Assembly: GCA_040382095.1 (NCBI GenBank)
Contig: JBEIGB010000126.1
Location: 1-9,214, forward strand
Length of the DNA: 9,214 bases
Direction of reading: 5' to 3'
Source: JADJPL01 sp040382095
Lineage (GTDB): Bacteria > Bacteroidota > Bacteroidia > Chitinophagales > Saprospiraceae
Below are positions 1 through 6,161 of the stretch, one piece after another. Position numbers and translations under genes: made by a program. The notes beneath the pieces are model-generated. The model was given only the letters and a program-made list of their open reading frames with translations, was not told the origin of the DNA and searched no databases. Numbering within the stretch: the first letter of the stretch is position 1; each line of letters begins with the position of its first letter.

Positions 1-1338
1 ACCTTCCAGGTGTGGGACGCCTCGGCGTGTAAGCTTTATGGCTCGACGATAGAGACCTTTGCCTTTCAGGCGGATGGGTTGGTAGGCTCTCCGCTGGTGC
101 CACAGGTATTGCGCACGAACAATCTGCTGCTGGCAAAAGTGCCGCTCAACCCGGGCTGGAACTGGATATCGTACAACGTGGGTTTGATGGATCCAGCAAT
201 CAACAAGGGACTAGCCTCATTGAGCAGTCCGCAGGGGGGCCTGATCAAGGGTCAGACGTCGTTCAGTTCGTATTCGAACACGCTGCAGACCTGGGCGGGC
301 AACCTGAAAAACTTGTCGCATTTGACGATGTATCAGTACAAATCATCTTCTGTGGACTCCCTGCTCCTACTAGGTATGCCAGTGGATCCCTCGACCCCGA
401 TCCCGGTGGTGAGCGGCTGGAACTGGGTCGGTTTTCTGCCGCAGCGCGGGATGCGGGTATGGGAAGCCCTGGGCTCCCTGACGCCGCTGAACGGGGATTT
501 GGTAAAAGGTCAGTTCACGTTTGCGCAATATGTGGCGGGTCTGGGCTGGATCGGTAACCTGTCGTACATGAGCTCTCCGAACGGCTATCTGCTGAAGCTG
601 AGCAATGCGGGCACGCTGGTGTACCCCTCTACGATACCGGGCAATAATGCGCAGCAAGGCGGTGTGGAGAAAGGGAAGTTTCCGAATGCCGGAGCGGATG
701 CGCTGCCGTACAGCTACTGGAAGGTAAAGCCGGAAAGTTATGAGCAGAGCATGAACATCATCGCAGTCGTGGAACGCCCCGGAGAAGGAAATATTCTGGG
801 TGCAGGAGACGAGATAGGTGCATTTTTCCGGGAGGAGGTACGCGGTAGCAGTCAGGTGTTGTATATCGAGGCGCTTGACGCCTACCTGGTATTCCTGACG
901 GTTTACGCGAACCGCGAAGGGGAGCCGATCCGTTTCCGGTATTACGATGCGTCGGAAGGTCGGGTGATCGAGTTAAACGAGACGGCGGTATTCCGCAGCA
1001 ACAGCCTTGAAGGCCTTGCGGAGAAGCCGTTGGTGCTGACGCCGGCGTCGCCGACGGGTATAAATGGCCTTGAAGGGCTTGAAGGGGACCTCGAGGTGTA
1101 CCCGAACCCTACGGGCGAAGTGGCGTTCCTGCAATTCGAATTATCGGAGCGCCAGGCACTGACGCTTGTAGTGACAGACGCGCTGGGCCGCGAGGTCTGG
1201 CGCACGGATTACGAAGGGCTTGCAGGCCGCAACGTTGTGGAATGGCGACCTGAAGTGAGCCTTCCTTCCGGCTGGTATTTTGCTACGCTAAGAGGTAAGA
1301 AGGGCGTGAAGACGGCGAAAGTGGAGCTGATACGATAA
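1..1338 (+). CDS. C-terminal part of a large T9SS-secreted surface protein (5' end outside window)
   Basis: The reading frame is already open at base 1 (T-F-Q-V-W-D..) and ends at TAA 1336-1338, so 445 residues of a longer protein are visible. From the N-terminal side there are two related repeats, each with a GWNW core (about residues 48-130 and 134-213). Both contain an 'LxKGQxxFxxY' stretch followed by a 'GNL' turn. Residues about 235-345 form a module beginning YWKVKPESYEQSM with a 'GDEIGAFF..EVRG' core, of a type common in extracellular Bacteroidota proteins. From residue 364 (LEVYPNP) to the end lies a T9SS type A sorting domain with the usual PNP start, a 'DALGREVW' strand, 'LPSGWYFATL' and a basic tail. 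In this family the tail directs passage through the type IX secreton and is cleaved on the surface. A structural or adhesive role is inferred, and no catalytic motif is visible. The ATG-like start at 10 (GTG) is not a real start, because the frame continues upstream. Confidence 0.9.
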   Translation, partial: TFQVWDASACKLYGSTIETFAFQADGLVGSPLVPQVLRTNNLLLAKVPLNPGWNWISYNVGLMDPAINKGLASLSSPQGGLIKGQTSFSSYSNTLQTWAGNLKNLSHLTMYQYKSSSVDSLLLLGMPVDPSTPIPVVSGWNWVGFLPQRGMRVWEALGSLTPLNGDLVKGQFTFAQYVAGLGWIGNLSYMSSPNGYLLKLSNAGTLVYPSTIPGNNAQQGGVEKGKFPNAGADALPYSYWKVKPESYEQSMNIIAVVERPGEGNILGAGDEIGAFFREEVRGSSQVLYIEALDAYLVFLTVYANREGEPIRFRYYDASEGRVIELNETAVFRSNSLEGLAEKPLVLTPASPTGINGLEGLEGDLEVYPNPTGEVAFLQFELSERQALTLVVTDALGREVWRTDYEGLAGRNVVEWRPEVSLPSGWYFATLRGKKGVKTAKVELIR

Positions 1339-1344
1339 AAACAG

Positions 1345-1417
1345 ACAGGGGTTTGGTTGCCTCATAAGTCCCGCGGCGTCAGCCGCCAAGGGACTTGTGA
1401 GGCAACCAAACCCCTGT
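1345..1417. terminator. Long bidirectional hairpin terminator between convergent genes
   Basis: The left arm 1345-1372 and right arm 1390-1417 are complementary over 28 positions, with a single T/G (wobble) position. The sequence between them contains a second small hairpin, GCGGC (1373-1377) with GCCGC (1382-1386) around a GTCA loop. A T run follows on the + strand (1417-1421) and an A run precedes on the left (1337-1341), which gives a U tract for the - strand transcript. It begins 6 bases after the stop of the upstream gene and ends 35 bases before the stop of the - strand gene, which fits termination from both directions. The stem is much longer than an ordinary intrinsic terminator. Confidence 0.9.
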
Positions 1418-1452
1418 TTTTCATAAGCTAAAATTTTTTGAAACGGGTTAAA

Positions 1453-1761
1453 TTATCCTTCCGCACCTTGATCCTCCTGAAATATTTGCAGCACCTTTTC
1501 TTCTGAGAAGCCGGTCATCAAGGAAATCGTTTGTGCGGAGATCCCTAAGCGGAAACCCGACAGGACCGCTTCTTTTTTAGCCAACTCGCTGCCCTGGACA
1601 CGGCCTTGTTCAAGCCCTTGTTCGAGCCCGATTTCGATTCCTTCTTGGCGGCCTTTGGCCATGAGTCTGTCGTAAAGCGTATCCATGGTTTGTGGGTTTG
1701 ATTCGGGAGGCAATGCCTCTACCAACTTTTTGAATCCTTCAGATTCCATCGTTCTAATCAT
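1453..1761 (-). CDS. Tail of an Rpn / PD-(D/E)XK-nuclease-like protein, probably a truncated remnant
   Basis: The ORF is 102 aa, with ATG at 1759-1761 and TAA at 1453-1455 on the - strand. The centre carries the 'KGRQEGIEIGLEQGLEQGRVQG' type of low-complexity charged helix: repeated EG/QG spaced by hydrophobic residues. A short helical tail follows (about residues 70-95, 'GISAQTISLMTGFSEEKV') and resembles a small helix-turn-helix-like end. This combination is typical of the C-terminus of Rpn-family recombination-promoting nucleases and related putative transposases, whose catalytic PD-(D/E)XK domain lies N-terminal to it. That domain is absent here: the codon just upstream of the ATG is an in-frame TAG (1762-1764), and I see no matching nuclease motif in the next bases. 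It is therefore likely a decayed remnant rather than an active enzyme. The internal ATG at residue 5 is an equally possible start. The family call rests on the repeat pattern only, so it is moderately sure. Confidence 0.55.
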   Translation of the reverse strand: MIRTMESEGFKKLVEALPPESNPQTMDTLYDRLMAKGRQEGIEIGLEQGLEQGRVQGSELAKKEAVLSGFRLGISAQTISLMTGFSEEKVLQIFQEDQGAEG

Positions 1762-2368
1762 CTAGTCTTATGCAAATGGCTTTTAAAGCGCCATATTAGT
1801 ATCAGGCTGGCGGGTAAAACCTGTTTTCATGCAGGATTGATGGAAATGGCTTCCCAATATTTCAACCGGCATCTTTTGTACCGGGAATTTCCGCATGAAT
1901 GGAAATTCGGTATTCCCTTAAGGAATTTTAACAACCAATCCTGCCAAATCCGATAACTGATCCCGCCAAATCCTTTACCCTGTTTGTAGATTTCAGTATC
2001 AGGCAGATATTACACCATATAATGTTGGAGTAGTTGTGAGCACTCTTCAAGGTCTAAGTAAACTTCGGACTTTCCTGAAAATATTCCACCGCGACGGGCA
2101 ACGAAATAAATTGTCGAATATGCTTTCTAATGCTTATTCTATTGCATCCAGCGCCAGATTGAAATTTTAAGAAGCTGTTTAACAAGTACTTAGATCCCTT
2201 TGGTGGCAAAATAAAATGGTGTTCAATAGAAATAATATTTGGTGGCTCGTGCCGTCAAGTGCGTAATGAGACAGCTTCACATAGTGTCTTTTCCATTTGG
2301 AGCTGTATGGAGTATTTGTGCACATAGCAACCTGCGGTCTGATTACAGATTAACACAAAAATGAAATT
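1762..2368. other. Long intergenic region without a convincing gene
   Basis: About 600 bases separate the - strand nuclease tail from the first paralog. All frames are short, and I recognise no protein motif in them. The stretch holds a degenerate repeat pair (1937-1973) and an 8-bp inverted repeat, GAATTTCC 1885-1892 with GGAAATTC 1901-1908. It also holds an exact 9-bp direct repeat TTTGGTGGC at 2199-2207 and 2238-2246. The promoter of the downstream + strand gene cluster must lie here or in the last part of it. I could not find a clean Bacteroidota promoter (TTTG then TAnnTTTG at the expected spacing). 'TAATATTTG' at 2233-2241 is only a near match without a well-placed upstream element. Parts may be decayed remains of a gene linked to the nuclease tail. 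Confidence 0.6.
1937..1973. repeat. Degenerate direct repeat, GGATTTGGCRGGAT on the - strand
   Basis: AATCCTGCCAAATCC (1937-1951) and GATCCCGCCAAATCC (1959-1973) repeat with a period of 22 bases. They differ at one position within the shared 14-base core. Read on the - strand these are GGATTTGGCAGGATT and GGATTTGGCGGGATC. From memory they resemble the GGATTT-(N)-AGGAT intergenic repeats found in many Bacteroidota genomes, often close to Rpn-type genes. That link is a recollection, not a search result. Confidence 0.5.
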
Positions 2369-2692
2369 ATGAAGCGGATATTTCTTCTTCCTTTGGCTTG
2401 TATTTTCGCGATTTGCCTCCTGAACGGACAGGCAAACCTGAGCATACAGGGCACCATCCAAAACAGCTCCGGGGCAGCTTTACCAGATGGAAGGTACGAG
2501 CTTACCTTTCGGATATACAGTGTACCCAGCGGAGGCGTAGCGCTCTGGACAGAGGTTCAGCCCAATGTTCAAATTCTCGGGGGGCTGTACAGCACTATTC
2601 TTGGGCAAATTACGCCATTGACCGCCTCCAGCTTTGATTTTACCCAGCCTTATTACTTAGGGGTAACCCTCAAGGGGGGGGGCGGAAATTGA
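2369..2692 (+). CDS. N-terminal fragment of paralog A as read without frameshift
   Basis: This is the 107-aa product of the sequence exactly as given. ATG 2369 is preferred because it opens a good signal peptide: Lys-Arg at 2-3, then a hydrophobic stretch ending in NGQA. The mature part covers most of the conserved N-terminal domain ('LSIQGTIQNSSG', 'YELTFRIYSVPSGG..LWTE', 'YSTILGQITPL', 'YYLGV'), and the frame then ends in a non-homologous GGGGN tail. No Shine-Dalgarno sequence precedes it, only an A-rich stretch. A tiny ATGAAATTATGA frame at 2361-2372 overlaps the start. Confidence 0.7.
   Translation: MKRIFLLPLACIFAICLLNGQANLSIQGTIQNSSGAALPDGRYELTFRIYSVPSGGVALWTEVQPNVQILGGLYSTILGQITPLTASSFDFTQPYYLGVTLKGGGGN
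2674..2682 (+). repeat. Run of nine G causing the frameshift in paralog A
   Basis: AAGGGGGGGGGCGG contains G at nine consecutive positions, in frame AAG GGG GGG GGC. Eight G would restore the frame to the downstream part of the gene, as judged from the two full-length paralogs. Paralogs B and C have no G run at the corresponding place (GTTGACGGGGGTGAAGAA and GTAGATGGAGGTGCTGAG). The tract is therefore specific to this copy and is a natural slippage site. Confidence 0.9.
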
Positions 2693-2750
2693 CCACCGGG
2701 CCAAACTTAGCGCAGCGGCTTATAGTCTGGCTGTTTCGGGAAATACAAAT

Positions 2751-3599
2751 TTGCTGCCCTCCCAGGGAAGTGTGGGAATTGGCACGCGGTCTTTGAGTCA
2801 GGAAAATCAATTACATGTTCAAAAAACCAACGCTCCTGCAAGGATTTTTGTGGAAGGACGAGATACCGCCCGTCTGGTGTTTAAAGCGGATTCAGCCTCT
2901 GCGACAATTTCCTATTACGGGGGCAATGTGTATATCCAGAACCTCAACATCATTTTTGACGAGGGTGTTAACCTGGCAAGTGGGAAGACGATAACCTTCA
3001 ATGGGGATCCTGACTGGCGGCTCGTTGAATACGACGACTTTTCAACTTCTACCGAGGGGTGGAATCATTACATGAACTTCAATTCAATCCAAACTTCTGA
3101 TTGCGGTGGCTTTAGGAGTAGTTTCAATACCCCGTTTAGCAAAGGATTTCAACTTGTTTCCTGCACCAGCACGGGCATCCTGAAAAAGGAGTACGACCTA
3201 ACTGGGATCCCCCATTCAAAAGTTAAGGTGGTCTTTACGTATCATTTTATGGATAGCTGGGAATATAATAGTACTGATGGACTATCGCTAGTGAATAGAT
3301 TTGAATTTGGCTATGCTGGTTTTTCGACAGGCATCGTTGCCCAGGCAACCGCTACCAATGGCAACTTCCAGGTAGGTTGGAGGGCAGCGGGACCGCCTGA
3401 AGTTTTCGAATCGTATTTCCAAGGTGCAGGATACAATAACAACACTACACCACAAGGACCGACGGATTCGAATCTGAGGGGATCAATGGTGGCGGAAACT
3501 ACCCTGGATAAATTTTGGGTCTTCTTCGGTTCCAACCTCAACGAGTCAGCATCCAATGAAAATTTTGCAATCAGCAATATTGAAATATGGGTAAAATAG
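2751..3599 (+). CDS. C-terminal part of paralog A (downstream of the frameshift)
   Basis: The frame is open from the G tract to TAG 3597-3599. An ORF can be opened only at a weak TTG at 2751, inside a conserved block ('LLPSQGSVGIGT'), so this is not expected to be an independent gene. It carries the GIGT linker, a 'VEGRDTARLVFK' segment also seen in paralog C ('VEGKDSASIVFK'), and the family's C-terminal domain with all signature blocks. Translation would require a frame change at 2674-2682 or an eight-G version of the tract. Without a signal peptide of its own, the fragment would stay in the cytoplasm. Confidence 0.6.
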   Translation: MLPSQGSVGIGTRSLSQENQLHVQKTNAPARIFVEGRDTARLVFKADSASATISYYGGNVYIQNLNIIFDEGVNLASGKTITFNGDPDWRLVEYDDFSTSTEGWNHYMNFNSIQTSDCGGFRSSFNTPFSKGFQLVSCTSTGILKKEYDLTGIPHSKVKVVFTYHFMDSWEYNSTDGLSLVNRFEFGYAGFSTGIVAQATATNGNFQVGWRAAGPPEVFESYFQGAGYNNNTTPQGPTDSNLRGSMVAETTLDKFWVFFGSNLNESASNENFAISNIEIWVK

Positions 3600-3608
3600 A
3601 AAAGGAGG

Positions 3609-3626
3609 CCTTCTTTTCAAAGAAGG
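3609..3626 (+). terminator. Short hairpin between paralogs A and B, possible weak terminator or processing site
   Basis: CCTTCTTT (3609-3616) and AAAGAAGG (3619-3626) are perfectly complementary around a two-base TC centre. The real loop would open by one or two pairs. It is followed only by TTAT, not by a T run, so strong termination is unlikely and partial attenuation or RNA processing is more plausible. It lies 9 bases after the stop of paralog A. Confidence 0.3.
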
Positions 3627-3669
3627 TTATGAACACCATATCGCTTGACTTTTCAAATATTATAACGTG

Positions 3670-4884
3670 ATGTTTAAAAAAGGAATTTTCCTCAAAGGAC
3701 TTCTTACCGCTATCCTGGTAGCTGGGGCGGCACTTTTCCTTCAAGGGCAGGCCTCACTGTTCTTGCAGGGTGCATTGCAAAAACCTTCCGGAAAACCAAT
3801 TGATGATGGTTTTCACTCTTTGACTTTTAAACTGTACGAGGTGGAAGAAGGGGGAACTGCGATCTGGACGGAAATACAACCACAAGTCATGGTTTTGAAC
3901 GGCTTCTATGAAACTTCACTCGGAAAGTTTGTGCCGTTGGCTATGCCCTTCAATAAAATCTATTACCTGGAAACAGTGGTTGACGGGGGTGAAGAACTTG
4001 CACCAAGGGCAAGGTTGGGCACTTCTCCGTACGCAATTTCTGTGACGGGAAAGGAAAATGTCTTCCCCGCAGGCGGGCCTGCAGGCATCGGGACGCTGTC
4101 ACCTGACTCCTCCGTTTTATCGCTGCACCTCAAAAACGCTCAGGGTAATGGCACCCTGATCGTAGAGGGTAGCCAACGCGCCGAAATCCAGCTAAAAAAA
4201 ACCGGCAGCACCACCACCGCCGGTATTACTTTTGACAGCTCCAGGATATCCATTTCCAGACTTAATATCGAGGTTAAAAACAACCTGGATCTGCCGAATG
4301 GTATCGCGATCCAGTACAACGGTCTTGCTGACTGGCGCCTGGTGGATCGCGATGATTTTAGCACCGGTAATGATGGTTGGGCTTGTGTGGCCAACTGGGA
4401 CAGCAGCGCTACACGGACTTTTGAGCGTATTTCCCCCAATACGCCGTTTAGCAAAGCTTTCTTTTTGCGCCCAAACCAAAATGGAAATGATGTTCTCAAA
4501 AAGAAATTTGACTTGACCGGTATCCCCCATTCCATGATCAGAGTCGTATTTACGTACCACTTCCTCGATTCCTGGGATGACGAAGGTGCTTTCGCGGCTT
4601 TTGCGTCCCAGAACCTCCCCTTTACCGGATCAGGGCAACAAAACGGGTTTTTCCATATTGGCTGGCGCAACCAGTCGCCTAATGCTTTTAATGTGGCGGA
4701 TGCGTTCGGGATTTTGACCGGATATTACGAATGTTTTTCGTCAGTAACCGATGCCGCTGTTCAGGGGGAAATGACGGCCTGGCACAGTGGGAACGATTTC
4801 TGGTTGTTTTTTGGGGCAATGTTAAATGGAACTTCTTGTAATGAAAGCTACGGCATCGGAAATATCGAAATCTGGGTGCGCTGA
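3670..4884 (+). CDS. Paralog B of the triplicated secreted family, intact
   Basis: This is a 404-aa exported protein of unknown function. ATG 3670 is preferred over the GTG directly before it (3667). A signal peptide covers about residues 1-27: Lys-Lys at 3-4, a hydrophobic run, then LQGQA. Residues about 28-125 form the N-terminal domain shared with A and C ('LFLQGALQKPSGKPIDDG', 'SLTFKLYEVEEGGTAIWTE', 'LAPRARLGTSPYAIS'). This domain type is widespread in exported Bacteroidota proteins, often ahead of repeats with NVFP..GIGT, seen here at 130-142. After a beta-rich middle comes the C-terminal domain from DWRLVDRDDF (about 221). It includes FDLTGIPHS, TYHFLDSWDDE (about 295-305) and the final NESYGIGNIEIWVR. 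The DSWD..NES.GI.NI pattern recalls a beta-sandwich seen in other extracellular proteins, but that is inference. There is no T9SS sorting tail. It follows paralog A by 70 bases. Confidence 0.92.
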   Translation: MFKKGIFLKGLLTAILVAGAALFLQGQASLFLQGALQKPSGKPIDDGFHSLTFKLYEVEEGGTAIWTEIQPQVMVLNGFYETSLGKFVPLAMPFNKIYYLETVVDGGEELAPRARLGTSPYAISVTGKENVFPAGGPAGIGTLSPDSSVLSLHLKNAQGNGTLIVEGSQRAEIQLKKTGSTTTAGITFDSSRISISRLNIEVKNNLDLPNGIAIQYNGLADWRLVDRDDFSTGNDGWACVANWDSSATRTFERISPNTPFSKAFFLRPNQNGNDVLKKKFDLTGIPHSMIRVVFTYHFLDSWDDEGAFAAFASQNLPFTGSGQQNGFFHIGWRNQSPNAFNVADAFGILTGYYECFSSVTDAAVQGEMTAWHSGNDFWLFFGAMLNGTSCNESYGIGNIEIWVR

Positions 4885-4926
4885 TTGCCCGGTGGAAACC
4901 TTTATTTTTTAAAGCTTTTGAAATAT

Positions 4927-6129
4927 ATGAAAAGATTAATATATCATTCGGGTCTCTTATGGCTAATCCTTGGAGCTGCTACTTTACACGGCCAGGCTTC
5001 CCTGAATATCCAGGGGATTATCAAAAAAGCTACCGGGGCCAACCTCGAGGATGGAAGCTATAGTATGACTTTCCGCATCTACTCCGTTCGAACTGGTGGT
5101 ACCCCATTATGGTCGGAAACACAGGGAAACGTTGATGTAAATACCGGCGTGTATGGTACCCTGCTTGGCAAGGTAAACCCGCTTACGATCCCTTTTGACC
5201 GCACGTATTTCCTGGGGGTTTCGGTAGATGGAGGTGCTGAGGTTGCTCCCCGGATCCAGCTGACGGCCGCACCTTATTCCCTTTCGCTCCTCGGCCAGGG
5301 CAATGTATTCCCATCATCTGGCTCAGTAGGTATAGGTACCATCGAGCCGGATACGAGTGCCCGGATGCATATCAAAAACCCATCCGGCACAGCTAAGATG
5401 CTGGTCGAAGGAAAGGACAGTGCTTCGATTGTGTTTAAAACGACGACAAATACTTCTTCGATCACTTATGACGGCAACAAAATTTATATCCCTAATCTGA
5501 ATCCGGACCTATCCCAAGGCTTAGAAATTCCCGCCGGACAGTCGGTCAAATATAATAGTTTGCCGACATGGAGGCTCATAGAGGTGGACGATTTCAGCGA
5601 AGATTCCGAGGGCTGGTCATGCACGGATGGTTGGTCGAGTTCAACACCGGCAAATTTTGAGCGTTTCAATCCGGAAACCCCCTTCACGAAGTATATTTTG
5701 CGACCTACAACTCAGGCGAACGATGCGCTGGTTAAGGAATTTGATCTTACCGGAATTCCACATACCCTGGTTAAAGTTGTGTTTACCTACCATTTTTTTG
5801 ATAACTGGGACGCACCCAACGAATTTGGGTTCGCAGGATTTGGTACTAGAAAAGCACCCTTCGATGGTGCAAACCAGACGTCAGGCAACTGGCAAGTTGG
5901 ATGGCGACATTTTGAACATTGGCCAAACGGTCTGACGTATTACGAGAACGCCACAAAAAATGCGGGTTACGCCAATTTTAACCCTGGAAAGGCGGATTAC
6001 AGCATCCAGGGGGAAATGGTCGCACAATTTACCGATGATAAATTCTGGGTCATCTTCGGCTCCAACCTCAACGAAGCTGTAACCAACGAAAGTTATGGTA
6101 TCAGCAATGTACAGATTTGGGTGAGATAA
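4927..6129 (+). CDS. Paralog C of the triplicated secreted family, intact
   Basis: This is a 400-aa exported protein of unknown function. The frame is open back to TTG 4885 directly behind the stop of paralog B. ATG 4927 is chosen because it places MKRLIYHSGLLWLILGAATL at the N-terminus, a clear signal peptide cleaved near LHGQA (about 22). The domain order is the same as in paralog B: N-terminal domain about 23-120 ('LNIQGIIKKATGANLEDG', 'MTFRIYSVRTGG..LWSE', 'VAPRIQLTAAPYSLSL'), NVFPSSGSVGIGT (about 126-138), and a linker with 'VEGKDSASIVFK'. The C-terminal domain follows, with TWRLIEVDDFSEDSEGW (from about 214), FDLTGIPHT, HFFDNWDAPNE and the closing NESYGISNVQIWVR. The family DSWD motif is DNWD here. 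It has a single cysteine in the mature part, in 'GWSCTDG'. The 42-base gap from B and 32-base gap to the next gene suggest co-transcription. No T9SS tail is present. Confidence 0.92.
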   Translation: MKRLIYHSGLLWLILGAATLHGQASLNIQGIIKKATGANLEDGSYSMTFRIYSVRTGGTPLWSETQGNVDVNTGVYGTLLGKVNPLTIPFDRTYFLGVSVDGGAEVAPRIQLTAAPYSLSLLGQGNVFPSSGSVGIGTIEPDTSARMHIKNPSGTAKMLVEGKDSASIVFKTTTNTSSITYDGNKIYIPNLNPDLSQGLEIPAGQSVKYNSLPTWRLIEVDDFSEDSEGWSCTDGWSSSTPANFERFNPETPFTKYILRPTTQANDALVKEFDLTGIPHTLVKVVFTYHFFDNWDAPNEFGFAGFGTRKAPFDGANQTSGNWQVGWRHFEHWPNGLTYYENATKNAGYANFNPGKADYSIQGEMVAQFTDDKFWVIFGSNLNEAVTNESYGISNVQIWVR

Positions 6130-6161
6130 TCGGTTTTATTCTTCTTTTTAGCTAAATTAGT

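Larger units (their letters stand above)
2369..3599 (+). pseudogene. Paralog A of the triplicated secreted family, interrupted by a +1 frameshift in a G tract
   Basis: Read in two frames joined at the G run, this locus encodes one protein of about 409 aa that aligns from end to end with the two genes that follow (404 and 400 aa). With one G removed from 2674-2682, the frame continues GGAEIDHRAKLSAAAYSLAV and then reaches 'LLPSQGSVGIGT'. This matches 'DGGEELAPRARLGTSPYAIS..NVFPAGGPAGIGT' in paralog B. As written, the first frame stops at TGA 2690-2692. The joined product would have a signal peptide (about 1-21, ending NGQA), the conserved N-terminal beta-rich domain (about 22-125), a GIGT-containing linker, and the C-terminal domain with 'DWRLVEYDDFSTSTEGW', 'YDLTGIPHS', 'HFMDSWE' and final 'NFAISNIEIWVK'. 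All conserved blocks are intact on both sides of the tract, and no other lesion is visible. That suggests a recent, reversible or artefactual frameshift rather than old decay. Confidence 0.85.

Noticed and set aside
2171..2278. GAAGCTGT (2171-2178) and ACAGCTTC (2271-2278) as ends of a small mobile element
   Set aside because: The match is only 8 bases and does not extend. There is no convincing target duplication, so it is compatible with chance.
1762..2368. Missing nuclease domain of the Rpn-like tail hidden behind frameshifts
   Set aside because: Reading the - strand just upstream gives frequent stops in frame, and I saw no PD-(D/E)XK-like motif. A homology search could still find decayed traces.
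2255..2461. 68-aa - strand open frame across the start of paralog A
   Set aside because: It overlaps the signal peptide of paralog A on the opposite strand, has no recognisable motif and has low-complexity composition.
3645..3666. TTGACT and TATAAC upstream of paralog B as a promoter
   Set aside because: The spacing is only 10 bases, not the usual 17, and Bacteroidota use a different consensus.
4140..4670. 176-aa open frame on the - strand
   Set aside because: It lies wholly inside intact paralog B, whose protein is conserved with A and C. The - strand translation shows no domain or signal and is a frame shadow.
4885..4926. TTG start giving a 14-residue N-terminal extension to paralog C
   Set aside because: The extension would bury the signal peptide behind a non-signal sequence. 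ATG 4927 gives an N-terminus that aligns with paralogs A and B.
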